Shown: positions 47,640 through 56,976, numbered from the stretch's first letter. The stretch is DNA of 64,000 nt from Devosia sp. YIM 151766 (GCF_030285925.1 NZ_CP127251.1:2170001-2234000); one strand, 5' to 3'. Numbers and translations: made by a program. The notes: generated by a model from the letters alone, not told the origin.

Positions 47640-48685
47640 TCGGCCACCGGCGCCCACAGCACCGCCTCGATCCGCTGGGCGCCGGTCGCCAGCATGACCA
47701 GCCGGTCGAAGCCCAGGGCCACCCCGCTCGCTTCCGGCATGAAGGCCAGTGCCGCCAGGAAATCCTCGTCTATCGGATAGCGCTCGCCATAAAGGCGCTG
47801 CTTCTCGGCCATTTCTGCCTCGAACCGCTGGCGCTGCTCCGCCGCATCGGTCAATTCGCCGAAGCCATTGGCCAGCTCCACGCCGGCGGCATAGATTTCG
47901 AAGCGCTCCGCCACCCGCCTGTCGCCCGGCACCCGCCGCGCCAAAGCCGCCTCGCAGGCCGGATAGCGGTCCAGCACCGTCACCCGCCCATTGCCCAATT
48001 GCGGCTCCACCCTGTCGACCAGGATCTGGGTGAACAGATAGCTCCAGCTCCGATCCTCTGGCACCGCCATGCCGGCCGCCTGCATCTGTGCCGCCAGAGC
48101 CTCGCCATCCGGCACCCCGTTATCGTCCATGCTCGCCAGCAGATCGATCCCGGCATGGGCCATGAAGGCCTCGGCGACGCTGATGCGCTCGGTTTCGGCG
48201 CGCGGATCGCATTCGCGGCCGCGGAAATGGAAGTTTTCGATGCCGGTAATTTCGGCCGCCAGCCGGATCAGCGCCAGGCTGTCGGCGATGACCGCCTCAT
48301 AGGGCTCGTCGGCCCGGTAGAATTCGAGCATGGTGAATTCGGGATGGTGCAATGCGCTGCGCTCGCGATTGCGCCATACATGCTGCAGGCTGGCAATGCA
48401 TTTTTCCCCCGCCGCCAGTAGTTTCTTCATGGTGAATTCCGGCGAGGTGTGCAGATACATGTCCTGCCCCCGCCCGTCATTGCCGATCATGCTGGTGCCG
48501 AAGGCATGCAGATGCGTCTCGTTGCCCGGCGAGCGCTGCAGGGCCGGCGGGTCGATGACGAGGAAGTCCCGCTCGGCCAGCCAATGGCGCGTGGCGGCGT
48601 CGATGCGCGCGCGCGCCAGCAGCGCCGGCCGGCGGTCGGCATGGCGTTCGGGATGCCAGAAGGGCGAGGTTGCGGATGCCGTCAT
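47636..48685 (-). CDS. epmA: EF-P--(R)-beta-lysine ligase
   Basis: 349 residues of the PoxA/GenX family, the catalytic domain of class II lysyl-tRNA synthetase without an anticodon-binding part. [15 protein letters not shown], then [18 protein letters not shown], and [16 protein letters not shown] match class II motifs 2 and 3. It attaches beta-lysine to EF-P. It is divergent from efp (129 bases apart) and coupled to epmB. Confidence 0.94.
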   Translation of the reverse strand: MTASATSPFWHPERHADRRPALLARARIDAATRHWLAERDFLVIDPPALQRSPGNETHLHAFGTSMIGNDGRGQDMYLHTSPEFTMKKLLAAGEKCIASLQHVWRNRERSALHHPEFTMLEFYRADEPYEAVIADSLALIRLAAEITGIENFHFRGRECDPRAETERISVAEAFMAHAGIDLLASMDDNGVPDGEALAAQMQAAGMAVPEDRSWSYLFTQILVDRVEPQLGNGRVTVLDRYPACEAALARRVPGDRRVAERFEIYAAGVELANGFGELTDAAEQRQRFEAEMAEKQRLYGERYPIDEDFLAALAFMPEASGVALGFDRLVMLATGAQRIEAVLWAPVAE

Positions 48686-48814
48686 GACGGGTTTCTTGCC
48701 GTGTGGTCTGGCGAAAAGGCACAGAATGGTTTATCGGGCGCTCGACAGGACATAGTGCGGCGCGCGGATGGCCTTGCCTCTAAACCGCGCCATCGATACG
48801 GACAAGGAAGAATT

Positions 48815-49384
48815 ATGGTCAAGGTCATCGCCTCTTCGCTGCGGAAAGGCAATGTCGTCGAGCAGGACGGCAATCTGCACGTCATCCTCACCGCCGAAAA
48901 CGTGCATCCCGGCAAGGGCAATTCGGTGACCAACGTCACCATGCGCCGCATTTCCGATGGCGTGAAGGTGGTCGGCCGCTGGCGCACCGTCGAAATGGTC
49001 GAAAAGGCCGATGTGGACGACCGCGAATATGATTATCTCTATTCCGACGGCGAAGGCCACCACTTCATGGAGCCGGAAACCTATGAGCAGCTCGTCGTCT
49101 CCGACGAGATCGTCGGCGACCAGAAGGCCTATCTGACCGATGGCATGAAGGTGCACCTGATGACCCATGAGGGCATCGCGCTTTCCATGGAATTGCCGCA
49201 GCGCCTGACCTTCGAGATCGTCGAGACCGAGCCGGTGGTCAAGGGTCAGACCGCCTCCTCGTCCTACAAGCCCGCCGTGCTCAATAACGGCCTGCGCGTC
49301 ATGGTGCCTCCCCATATCGACACCGGCACCCGCATCGTCATCCTCACCGAAGACAATTCCTACGTCGAACGCGCCAAGGACTGA
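48815..49384 (+). CDS. efp: Elongation factor P
   Basis: 189 residues from ATG 48815, with AAGGAAG upstream. The modification loop HPGKGNSV puts K34 at the position that is beta-lysylated by EpmA. EF-P relieves ribosome stalling at polyproline stretches. Together with epmA and epmB the core modification set is complete; EpmC (hydroxylase) is not in the window. Confidence 0.96.
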   Translation: MVKVIASSLRKGNVVEQDGNLHVILTAENVHPGKGNSVTNVTMRRISDGVKVVGRWRTVEMVEKADVDDREYDYLYSDGEGHHFMEPETYEQLVVSDEIVGDQKAYLTDGMKVHLMTHEGIALSMELPQRLTFEIVETEPVVKGQTASSSYKPAVLNNGLRVMVPPHIDTGTRIVILTEDNSYVERAKD

Positions 49385-49438
49385 ATTGCGCTCGCGCTTC
49401 GCGCGGTCCGGCGCGATCAGTCCAAACCACGCTCGTCA

Positions 49439-49467
49439 CCCTCGCGCTCGACGCGAGGGTTCTTTTT
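49439..49467 (+). terminator. Terminator after efp, made from a REP-like hairpin
   Basis: CCCTCGCG (49439-49446), a 5-base loop, CGCGAGGG (49452-49459), then TTCTTTTTT. The stem is a unit of the CCCTCGCG REP family; the T-run turns it into an intrinsic terminator 55 bases after the efp stop. Confidence 0.8.
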
Positions 49468-49492
49468 TCTGAATCCGTCGCAAGCTCCGGCC

Positions 49493-49981
49493 TCATGCGG
49501 CCTGCAAGTTCACCGAGCTCTTGGCCAGCATGGTCAGTTTCTCGTCCGTCGCTTCCTCTTCCTTGAGCGTGGTGAGGAACAGGTCGAGCGCTTCCTTGTG
49601 GCCCAGTTGCTTGGCCCAGGTCGCCAGCGTTCCGTAACGGGCGATCTCGTAATGCTCGACCGCCTGGGCGGCGGAAATCAGGCCCGCATCGAGCGCCGAA
49701 GTGCCCTTGAAATCGTCCATGATTTCCTTGCCCTCGTCGAGAATGCCGAGGATGGCGTCGCAAGTCTTGCCGCGCGGGGCCTTGCCCAGCAGTTCGAACA
49801 CCTGTTCCAGCCGCTCCACATGTATTTCGGTCTCGGCGCGATGCTGCTCGAAGCCGGCGCGCAGCTCTTCGGAACTGGCCGCCTTGGCCATTTTGGGCAG
49901 GGCTTTGAGAATCTGCCGCTCGGCGTAATAGATGTCCTTGAGCGTATCGAGGAAAAGATCGTCCAATTGCTTGTCAGCCAT
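49493..49981 (-). CDS. DUF892 ferritin-like protein (YciE/YciF type)
   Basis: 162 residues, all helical. LFLDTLKDIYYAERQILKAL, the ExxH-like TEIHVERLEQVFELLG, and EHYEIARYGTLATWAKQLG give the four-helix ferritin-like fold with Glu/His positions suited to a di-iron site. Family members are stress-linked. A perfect EcfG promoter lies 44 bases upstream, so it belongs to the general stress regulon. Confidence 0.9.
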   Translation of the reverse strand: MADKQLDDLFLDTLKDIYYAERQILKALPKMAKAASSEELRAGFEQHRAETEIHVERLEQVFELLGKAPRGKTCDAILGILDEGKEIMDDFKGTSALDAGLISAAQAVEHYEIARYGTLATWAKQLGHKEALDLFLTTLKEEEATDEKLTMLAKSSVNLQAA

Positions 49982-50024
49982 TTGTCTTCAGCTCCGATTG
50001 CATGAGTGATGACGCTGGACCTGC

Positions 50025-50049
50025 AACGGACGGCCGAAAGCGAAGTTCC
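50025..50049 (-). promoter_or_regulatory. EcfG-type promoter of the DUF892 gene
   Basis: On the minus strand: GGAAC (50049-50045), 16 bases, CGTT (50028-50025). An exact consensus match, more than 43 kb away from the ecfG locus, placed 44 bases before the ATG. Confidence 0.82.
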
Positions 50050-50071
50050 CGCACCGATAAAATAGCCCCGC

Positions 50072-50500
50072 TTATTGAACCTGAAACAGGCTGCGGTGAT
50101 AGGCCAATGCCGATCGGTCGGGCCAGAGCGCCGGATCGGCCGGCAGGCGGAGCTTTCGCGGCGGCGGCGGCACATTGCCGGGCGGATCGAGCAATTCGGG
50201 CCGCGCGATATAGGCTTCATAATCGTCATTGATCATAAGCACGCCCCGGCGCAGCAGGTCGGCGGCCCCTATTTCCACCACCAGAGCATTGCCCGGAACC
50301 AGCAGGCCGCGATGCGACAGGGGCTGAAACAGCATGACGTCCAGATCGGGATGCGGCAATATATCGGCCGGGGCGAATGCGCGCCCGGTGACGGCGCAGC
50401 GATGGCCGTATAGCCCGAGCAGCGAAGTGGCGAACACCACATGCTCATCCGCCGCTATCGGGCGCCCGAACCTCTCATCGAATCCGCCATTATCCGTCAT
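50072..50500 (-). CDS. HNH-nuclease-like protein, degenerate
   Basis: 142 residues from ATG 50500. LLGLYGHRCAVTGRAF, PLSHRG, GNALVVE and RRGVLMINDDYEAYI follow the HNH_2 order: a CxxTG-type opening, His, Asn, then the closing segment. Where the second histidine of the HNH motif is expected, the sequence reads IGAADLL, so nuclease activity is doubtful. The preceding frame up to 50629 has no homology. It is placed between the gntR gene and the DUF892 gene. Confidence 0.6.
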   Translation of the reverse strand: MTDNGGFDERFGRPIAADEHVVFATSLLGLYGHRCAVTGRAFAPADILPHPDLDVMLFQPLSHRGLLVPGNALVVEIGAADLLRRGVLMINDDYEAYIARPELLDPPGNVPPPPRKLRLPADPALWPDRSALAYHRSLFQVQ

Positions 50501-50564
50501 GGCGCCTCCCGTCCATACGGAAAGCATCCTACGGATAGCCACGAAGTTCAACGTCGAACCGGAC

Positions 50565-51293
50565 TCAATAAACCTGCCGCCGATCCAGAAGCCTGCAGGT
50601 TTCGAACAGCGCCACGGACGCCTCGACATCGCCCGCTTCGACAGCGGCGGTGACCTCCGCGAACAGGCCCGCCGATTGCGCGCGGTAAGCGGCGCCGGAC
50701 AGCGCGCCGTCCCGGGTCAGCGCCAGGGCCAGCGTCAGTTCCACCACCCCGATCACCGAACGCAGCAGCATGTCCTGGGCGCTGTCGGCGATGATGCCAT
50801 GCACTTCCAGGCAGGCCAGGCCGAACTGCTCGATGCTGTCGCCGGCCGTTTCCATCTGGTGGCACCAATATTTGAGCAGGCGCACATGCTCGGCCGTGCG
50901 GTGCCGCGCCGCCAGCGCGATCATCGGCTCTTCCAGCACGGCGCGGGCGCGGAACAGGCTTTCATAGAAGGCCGGATCGGGCGCCGCCTCGAAATGCCAG
51001 GCCAGCACCTGCGGATCGAAGAAGTTCCAGCGGCTGCGCGGGGAAACCCGAGTGCCCACTTTGGGGCGGGCTTCCACCAGCCCCTTGGCCTCGAGCGTCT
51101 TCAGCGCCTCGCGCAGAACCGTGCGCGAGACGCCATAGCGCTCCATCATCACCGCGTCGCTCGCCAGCACCGACCCGATGGGAAACTGGCCTGTGACGAT
51201 TGCCTGGCCGATTTCGTTGATGACGAAGGTGTGGAAGTTTCGTGCAGCGCGTCGCCCGGACAACGAGCGGATAAGGCTGCCTGTTTCGATCAT
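50565..51293 (-). CDS. GntR-family (FadR subfamily) transcriptional regulator
   Basis: 242 residues. A winged helix at about 22-92 (VLASDAVMMERYGVSRTVLREALKTLEAKG is split over the recognition helix) is followed by an FCD ligand-binding domain (about 105-230). It starts one base after the yjfF stop, so it is the last gene of the ytfQRT-yjfF operon and probably controls it in response to the sugar or a breakdown product. The palindrome at 55904-55926 is a candidate operator. Confidence 0.88.
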   Translation of the reverse strand: MIETGSLIRSLSGRRAARNFHTFVINEIGQAIVTGQFPIGSVLASDAVMMERYGVSRTVLREALKTLEAKGLVEARPKVGTRVSPRSRWNFFDPQVLAWHFEAAPDPAFYESLFRARAVLEEPMIALAARHRTAEHVRLLKYWCHQMETAGDSIEQFGLACLEVHGIIADSAQDMLLRSVIGVVELTLALALTRDGALSGAAYRAQSAGLFAEVTAAVEAGDVEASVALFETCRLLDRRQVY

Positions 51294-51294
51294 G

Positions 51295-52272
51295 CTAGCT
51301 CTTCTCGGTCACCTTTTCTCCCGGTGCCGAGGCCGCAAAGATCAACCGCTGCAACACGATGAACAGGAACAGCAGCACACCGATGACGATTTTGGTCCAC
51401 CAGCTGGACAATGTCCCGTCAAAAATAATGTAGGTCTGCACCAATCCGAGCAACATGACCCCGATAAAGGTGCCGAGCACGAAGCCATAACCGCCGGTGA
51501 GCAGCGTTCCCCCGATGACGACCGCGCTGATCGCGTCGAGCTCGACGCCCAGCGCCGCCAGCGGATAGCCGGCCGAAGTATAAAGCGAAAAGACGATTCC
51601 CGCCAAGGCGGCCAGCACGCTGGACAGCATATAGACGCTGATCGTGGTGCGGGCCACCGGCACCCCCATCAGCGACGCCGAGACCGGATTGCCGCCCAGC
51701 GCATAGACATAGGAGCCGAATTTGGTGCGGTGCGCCAAAAGCGCCCCGACGATGAAGACGGCGACCATGCTCAACCCGATGAAACTCAGCCGCCCGCCGC
51801 CCGGCAGGCGGATCATGACGCTGGAAATCCAGCTGTAGAATTCATGATTGATGGGCACCGAATCCTGGGTGATGACCGAGGCGCCGCCCCGCGCCAGGAA
51901 CATGCCGGCCAGGGTGACGATGAAGGACGGCACTTGCAGGAAATGCACCGCCATCCCCATGACGCCGCCGAAAATGGCCGCCACCAGCAGCGCGACGGCG
52001 AAGGCCGACAGGGGATGAAAACCGGCCCACGAGATCAGCACCGCGACGAGCACGCCGGTGAACCCGATCACCGCCCCGACCGAGAGATCGATGCCCCCCG
52101 ACAGGATCACGAAGGTCATGCCGACGGCGGCGATGCCCAGAAACGCATTGTCGGTGAGGAAATTGCCCAATACCCGCGTCGAGAACATGCCGGGAAACTG
52201 CATGACGCTCAGCGAATAGGCGATGATGAAGATCACCGCCGTGGCCAAAAGGGGGCGCAGGGAACGGCTCAT
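51295..52272 (-). CDS. yjfF: Sugar ABC transporter permease YjfF
   Basis: 325 residues, about nine membrane spans, BPD_transp_2 family. GGIDLSVGAVIGFTGVL and GVPVARTTISVYMLSS, and GGTLLTGGYGFVLGT near the end, match the YjfF/RbsC group. Start overlaps the ytfT stop by 4 bases. With the YtfT-like permease it forms the channel. Confidence 0.87.
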   Translation of the reverse strand: MSRSLRPLLATAVIFIIAYSLSVMQFPGMFSTRVLGNFLTDNAFLGIAAVGMTFVILSGGIDLSVGAVIGFTGVLVAVLISWAGFHPLSAFAVALLVAAIFGGVMGMAVHFLQVPSFIVTLAGMFLARGGASVITQDSVPINHEFYSWISSVMIRLPGGGRLSFIGLSMVAVFIVGALLAHRTKFGSYVYALGGNPVSASLMGVPVARTTISVYMLSSVLAALAGIVFSLYTSAGYPLAALGVELDAISAVVIGGTLLTGGYGFVLGTFIGVMLLGLVQTYIIFDGTLSSWWTKIVIGVLLFLFIVLQRLIFAASAPGEKVTEKS

Positions 52273-53273
52273 TTGTCAGCCTCCTGGACCACGGGGCGCA
52301 ACCGGGCCGGGAACAGCTTCCCCGCCAGCGGCGATTGGATGATCAGGACGAGGAAAATCAGCCCCGCCTTGACGATGAGGTTGAATTCCGGCCGGAAGCC
52401 CGAGACCAGGATGCCGGTATTCATCGCCTGGATGATGATGGCGCCGATCACCGCCAGCGGCACCGAGAAGCGCCCGCCCAGCAGCGAAGTGCCGCCGATG
52501 ACCACCGCGAGAATGGCGTCGAGCTCCAGCCACAGCCCGGCATTATTGGCGTCGGCGCCGCGGATGTCCCCGGCGACGATGATGCCCGCCACCGCCGCGC
52601 AGAGACCGGACAGTCCATAGACCAGCATCAGCAGCATGCGACTGCTGATGCCGGCAAGGCTCGCCGCCGCCCGATTGACGCCCACCGCCTCGATGAACAG
52701 CCCGATGGCCGTTCGCCGCACCAGCAGCGTCACCAGGATCAACAGCGCGATGGCGATCACCACCGCCATGGGCAGGCCGAGAAACGACCCCGTGCCAATG
52801 AAGATCAGCACCGGATCGTTGAAGGTGACGATGAAACCCTGGGTGATGAGCTGGGCAATGCCGCGTCCCGCCACCATCAGCACCAGCGTGGCGACGATTG
52901 GCTGGATATCGAGTACTGCCACCAGGAAGCCGTTCCACAAGCCGCAGAGCAGGCCCACACTGAGAGCGGCGGCGACGGCGACCGGCGCCGGGTAGCCGGC
53001 CACCACCATGGTCGCCGCCACCGCCCCGGCCATGGCCATGACAGCGCCGACCGACAGGTCCACCCCCTTGGTGGCGATGACCCCGACCATGCCGATGGCC
53101 AGGATCGCCACCGGCGCCCCGCGATTGAGCACGTCGATCAGGCTGCCGAACAGGCGACCGTCCTGGATGGTGATGCGGAAGAAATTGGGAAACAATATCC
53201 AGTTGATCAACAGCACGCCGGCCAGCGCCAGCAATTGCGGATTGGCCAGCCGGGTCAGAATGCGCCGCGTCAT
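52269..53273 (-). CDS. ytfT: Sugar ABC transporter permease YtfT
   Basis: 334 residues, membrane protein of the same family. GVDLSVGAVMAMAGAVAAT and GGTSLLGGRFSVPLAVIGA are the paired permease signatures. Overlaps neighbours at both ends by 4 bases, so the four transporter genes are tightly coupled. Confidence 0.87.
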   Translation of the reverse strand: MTRRILTRLANPQLLALAGVLLINWILFPNFFRITIQDGRLFGSLIDVLNRGAPVAILAIGMVGVIATKGVDLSVGAVMAMAGAVAATMVVAGYPAPVAVAAALSVGLLCGLWNGFLVAVLDIQPIVATLVLMVAGRGIAQLITQGFIVTFNDPVLIFIGTGSFLGLPMAVVIAIALLILVTLLVRRTAIGLFIEAVGVNRAAASLAGISSRMLLMLVYGLSGLCAAVAGIIVAGDIRGADANNAGLWLELDAILAVVIGGTSLLGGRFSVPLAVIGAIIIQAMNTGILVSGFRPEFNLIVKAGLIFLVLIIQSPLAGKLFPARLRPVVQEADK

Positions 53274-54784
53274 GAAGCGGGACCCTCGTGATGATTGGCG
53301 ATCGCCTGCACGATGACGCCGGGATTGATATCCTTGCCGGAAAGCTCGGCGACCAATTCGCGGTCGCGCATCACCACGATGCGCGAGGAATAGGCGACGA
53401 CTTCATCGAGTTCGGAGGAAATGACCACCAGCGCCAGCCCCTCGTCGCGCAGGCGATTGATGGTGCGCACGATTTCGGCATGCGCGCCCACATCGATGCC
53501 GCGCGTCGGCTCGTCGAGAATGAGGAAGATCGGGTCCGTCGCCAGCCAGCGCGACAGGATCACCTTCTGCTGGTTGCCGCCGGACAGCAGCTTGACCGGC
53601 ATGTCGAGCGAGGCGGCGCGGATATCCATGGCCTCGCCGAACCGGCCGGCAATGTCCATCTGCTCGTCGCGATTGAGGGCGCTGAACCAGCCCAGCTTGC
53701 CCTGCAAGGCGATGATGATGTTCTCGCGCACGGACAGATCGCCGAGAATTCCCTCGGCCTTACGGTCCTCCGGGCAGAAGCCGAAGCCGCGGGAAATGGC
53801 GTCGCCGGGCCGGGCCAGGGCGATGGGCCGCCCATCCATATGCACCTCGCCCTCATCGGCGGCGTCGGCGCCGAACATGATGCGGGCCATTTCGGTGCGG
53901 CCCGAGCCGAGCAGCCCGGCCACGCCGACCACCTCGCCCTTGTGGATGGTCAGGTCGAACGGATGCACGCTGCGCTTGCGGCCATAGGATTTGAAGTCCA
54001 GCAGCACCTCGCCCACCGGCCGCGCGTCCTGAAGCCCCGTCGCGCCGGAAAAGGCCACGTCCTTGCCCAGCATCAGCCGCACCACATCGGTGCGGGTCAT
54101 GTCGTCCAGCGCCCGCGTCTCCACCAGCTTGCCATTGCGCAGGATGGTCACGCGGTCGGCCAGCGCGAAGACCTGTTCGAGGAAATGGGTGATGAAGATG
54201 ATGGCGAGGCCTTTGGCCCTGAGATCGCGGATGATCTCGAACAGGCGCTCGACCTCGTTGCGGTCGAGGCTGGCCGTCGGCTCGTCGAGAATGAGCACCT
54301 TGCCCGACAATTCCACCGCCCGGGCAATGGCGATGATCTGCTGCACCGCCACCGAATGGGCCCCCAATTCGCTGGCCGGATCGATGGCGAGCCCGTAGCG
54401 CTGAAGGACATCGCGCGATTCCCGCTCCATCCGGCGCCGGTCGACCAGCCCGAATCTTGTCGGCTGGTGGCCGAGAAACAGGTTCTCCGCCACCGACCTG
54501 TTGGGCACCAGGTTCACTTCCTGATAGACGGTGCCGATGCCGTGCTTCTGCGCCTGTTGCGGATTGTCGAGGCTGACCGGCGCGCCACCGGCCAGCACCG
54601 TGCCGCCATCGGGCTGATAGGCCCCGGTGAGAATCTTGATCAGGGTGGACTTGCCGGCGCCGTTCTCGCCGAGCAGGGCATGGATTTCTCCGGCCCGCAG
54701 ACCGAAATTGATATTGTCGAGCGCCACATGATTGCCGAAGACCTTGATGATCCCGCGCGCTTCCAGCGCATAATCTGCGCCCAT
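53270..54784 (-). CDS. ytfR: Sugar ABC transporter ATPase YtfR
   Basis: 504 residues, two ABC domains. The first has Walker A GENGAGKS (39-46); the second has the degenerate loop VAGLLGSGRTEMA and signature LSGGNQQKVILSRWL usual for sugar importers of the RbsA/MglA class. In E. coli the related system takes up galactofuranose; the sugar here is not proven. Confidence 0.9.
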   Translation of the reverse strand: MGADYALEARGIIKVFGNHVALDNINFGLRAGEIHALLGENGAGKSTLIKILTGAYQPDGGTVLAGGAPVSLDNPQQAQKHGIGTVYQEVNLVPNRSVAENLFLGHQPTRFGLVDRRRMERESRDVLQRYGLAIDPASELGAHSVAVQQIIAIARAVELSGKVLILDEPTASLDRNEVERLFEIIRDLRAKGLAIIFITHFLEQVFALADRVTILRNGKLVETRALDDMTRTDVVRLMLGKDVAFSGATGLQDARPVGEVLLDFKSYGRKRSVHPFDLTIHKGEVVGVAGLLGSGRTEMARIMFGADAADEGEVHMDGRPIALARPGDAISRGFGFCPEDRKAEGILGDLSVRENIIIALQGKLGWFSALNRDEQMDIAGRFGEAMDIRAASLDMPVKLLSGGNQQKVILSRWLATDPIFLILDEPTRGIDVGAHAEIVRTINRLRDEGLALVVISSELDEVVAYSSRIVVMRDRELVAELSGKDINPGVIVQAIANHHEGPAS

Positions 54785-54825
54785 TATCCCTCCCTGCCGG
54801 TTCGCACCGGTCTATCGCCTGGCAT

Positions 54826-54850
54826 TCCCTCCCCCTCAAGGGGGAGGGAG
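54826..54850. repeat. REP-like palindrome (CCCTCAAGGGGGAGG type)
   Basis: CTCCCCCTCAAGGGGGAGGG lies in the ytfQ-ytfR gap. The family recurs as a pair at 58203-58340 and singly at 63194-63217. Within the operon it may lower the amount of downstream message relative to the binding protein. Confidence 0.7.
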
Positions 54851-54875
54851 GCCATTCACTTGCATGGCGATCTTA

Positions 54876-55847
54876 TCAATATCCGAGGCCCTTGCGGCGC
54901 TCATATTCGCCGGACGGATCGTCGGCTGCAGTATAGAGCTTGGACTCGGTGATGATGAACTTCTCGGGCTCGGTGCCATCGGCCCAATAGGCGGCCAGGG
55001 CGTCGAAGGCCGGGCCGGCCATGTTCGGCGTCAATTCCACCGTGGCATTGGCCTCGCCGGCCGCGATGGCGGTGAAGATGTCCGGCACGGCGTCGATGGA
55101 GAGCACGAGGATATCGGTGCCCGGCTTGAGGCCGGCATCGCGGATCGCCTGAATGGCGCCCACCGCCATATCGTCATTATGCGCATAGACCGCGCAGAGA
55201 TCGGCACCGCCATTTTCCGCCTTGAGGAAGCCCTCCATGACTTCCTTGCCCTTGGAGCGGGTGAAGTCGCCGGTCTGGCTGCGCACGATGGAGATATTGT
55301 CGGCGCCGGCAATGGCTTCTTCGAAGCCCTTCTTGCGGTTGATGGCCGGGCTGGAGCCGACCGTGCCCTGCAATTCGACCACTTTGCACTCATCCGCGCC
55401 GACATTGTTCACCAGCCATTCGCCGGCTGCCCGGCCTTCCAGCACCTGGTCCGACATCACGGCGGTCATATAGAGGTCTTCCGGCGCCTCGATGCCGCGG
55501 TCGAGCAGCAGCACCGGAATTTCCGCTTCCTTGGCCTCGCCGAGCACTTCGTCCCAGCCGGTCTCGACCACCGGGGCGATGAGAATGGCGTCGACACCCT
55601 GGGCGATGAAGCCGCGAATGGCCTTGATCTGGTTTTCCTGCTTCTGCTGAGCGTCGGCGAATTTGAGGTCGACGCCGCGCGCTTCGGCTTCCTGGCGGGT
55701 CACCGAGGTTTCGGCGGCGCGCCAGCCCGATTCCGAGCCGATCTGCGAAAAACCCACCACCTTGCCGGAAATATCCTGGGCCAGGGCGGCGGAAGACAAG
55801 GCAGTAGCGAGGCTCGCCGCGAGGGCGAGCTTGGTCATGATGCTCAC
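54876..55847 (-). CDS. ytfQ: Periplasmic sugar-binding protein YtfQ
   Basis: 323 residues from GTG 55847, six bases after GGAGGA; an ATG three codons later is the alternative. A signal peptide ends in AALAQ. VVGFSQIGSESGWRAAET, then DAQQKQENQIKAIRGFIAQG and LLLDRGI, are YtfQ-type SBP family motifs for furanose sugars. First gene of the ytfQRT-yjfF-gntR operon. Confidence 0.9.
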   Translation of the reverse strand: MSIMTKLALAASLATALSSAALAQDISGKVVGFSQIGSESGWRAAETSVTRQEAEARGVDLKFADAQQKQENQIKAIRGFIAQGVDAILIAPVVETGWDEVLGEAKEAEIPVLLLDRGIEAPEDLYMTAVMSDQVLEGRAAGEWLVNNVGADECKVVELQGTVGSSPAINRKKGFEEAIAGADNISIVRSQTGDFTRSKGKEVMEGFLKAENGGADLCAVYAHNDDMAVGAIQAIRDAGLKPGTDILVLSIDAVPDIFTAIAAGEANATVELTPNMAGPAFDALAAYWADGTEPEKFIITESKLYTAADDPSGEYERRKGLGY

Positions 55848-55903
55848 GATGGATCCTCCCAAAAGCCGTCCGGCGTTTCTCGCCTCGGACGGTCAGAGGA
55901 CGC

Positions 55904-55926
55904 TACATAAAGTACTATTATATGTA
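55904..55926. promoter_or_regulatory. Candidate operator upstream of ytfQ
   Basis: TACATA (55904-55909) and TATGTA (55921-55926) are inverted around 11 bases. Overlapping it, CATAAAG (55906-55912) and CTTTATG (55933-55939) form a second inverted pair. The AT-rich palindromes stand out in GC-rich sequence and lie 57 bases before ytfQ, a fitting place for the GntR protein of the operon. Confidence 0.5.
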
Positions 55927-55945
55927 AAGTGGCTTTATGCGCACG

Positions 55946-55982
55946 AAAAACGGCATCGTCCCGCCCGGAACAATGCCGTTAA
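55946..55982 (-). terminator. Terminator after the nucleoside hydrolase gene
   Basis: AACGGCAT and ATGCCGTT form an 8-base stem. In minus-strand direction it ends in TTTTTC. It separates the nucleoside hydrolase transcript from the ytfQ operon promoter region. Confidence 0.8.
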
Positions 55983-56022
55983 TCCTCAATGGCTTGGACC
56001 AGGCCCGCCGCGTCTGCTGCGC

Positions 56023-56976
56023 TCAGTTCCGTCCCACCGTCCGCCGGTAATGCTCCAGCACCCTGGCGCTGTCGACGCCGGTGCAGATCGTCTGGCTCGG
56101 CCGTCCGGCCCAGAGGGGATGGCCGCCCTTGCGGCTTTCCGGCATCTGCGCCGTCTGCCCCACGGCCAGGCCCTCGCGAATGACCACCACCGGCCCGCGC
56201 CGCGTTTCGAACCATTCGGGATGCAGCGCATAGGTCACCGCCAGCAGATCGTGCCCGACCACGCCGGACAGGCCCATGACCTCATTGTAGAACCTGGCAT
56301 AATGCCCGCACATCTGGCGCAGCAATTCGCCATTGGCGCCGGCCTCGTCGGCGAGGACCGCAAGATATTCTGTGTCGAGGATGATATCGTGGGTCACGTC
56401 CAGCCCCACCGCCACGACCGGCCATTCCGCCGCGAATATCTCGTCCGCCGCCACCGGATCGCCATGGATATTGGCCTCGGCCAGCGGGGTGACATTGCCA
56501 CTGCGCCCCTGATAGCCGAAGGCGCCGCCCATGATGACGACCTGCTTGGCCAGCCCGGCCACGTCCGGAGCCTCGCGCAGCGCCAGCGCCAGATTGGTCA
56601 TGCGTCCCACCGCGATGATGGTCACCTCGCCCGGATGCGCCCTGAGCGTGTCGATGATGAAGCGGCTGGCCGCGCCCGGCTGCAAACCGGTTTCATCCAC
56701 GGCCGGAATGACGATATCGCCCAGCCCGTTATGACCATGCACGATCGCCGGCTCGGCCTTGACGACGCCATCCAGCGTCTGCCCCGCCCCGGCTATAACC
56801 GGCGCGGTGAGGCCGAATTGCTGGCGCAGGAACAGCGCATTGCGCGTCACCGCGGCGATATCGGCATTGCCCACCACGCTGGTAATGCCCAGCAGTTCGA
56901 TTTCCGGCAGCTTGCTGAGATAGAGCAGCGCCATGGCATCGTCGATGCCGGGATCGGTGTCAAAAATGACTTTCAT
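56023..56976 (-). CDS. Inosine/uridine-preferring nucleoside hydrolase family protein
   Basis: 317 residues. The calcium site motif FDTDPGIDDAMALL gives D6, D8, D12 and D13; the C-terminal VGLDVTHDII also matches. These enzymes cut the N-glycosidic bond of nucleosides to give ribose and base. It lies upstream of the ytf operon on the same strand but is separated by a terminator, and it is divergent from fgd. A link to uptake of ribose-like furanose sugars is possible. Confidence 0.9.
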   Translation of the reverse strand: MKVIFDTDPGIDDAMALLYLSKLPEIELLGITSVVGNADIAAVTRNALFLRQQFGLTAPVIAGAGQTLDGVVKAEPAIVHGHNGLGDIVIPAVDETGLQPGAASRFIIDTLRAHPGEVTIIAVGRMTNLALALREAPDVAGLAKQVVIMGGAFGYQGRSGNVTPLAEANIHGDPVAADEIFAAEWPVVAVGLDVTHDIILDTEYLAVLADEAGANGELLRQMCGHYARFYNEVMGLSGVVGHDLLAVTYALHPEWFETRRGPVVVIREGLAVGQTAQMPESRKGGHPLWAGRPSQTICTGVDSARVLEHYRRTVGRN

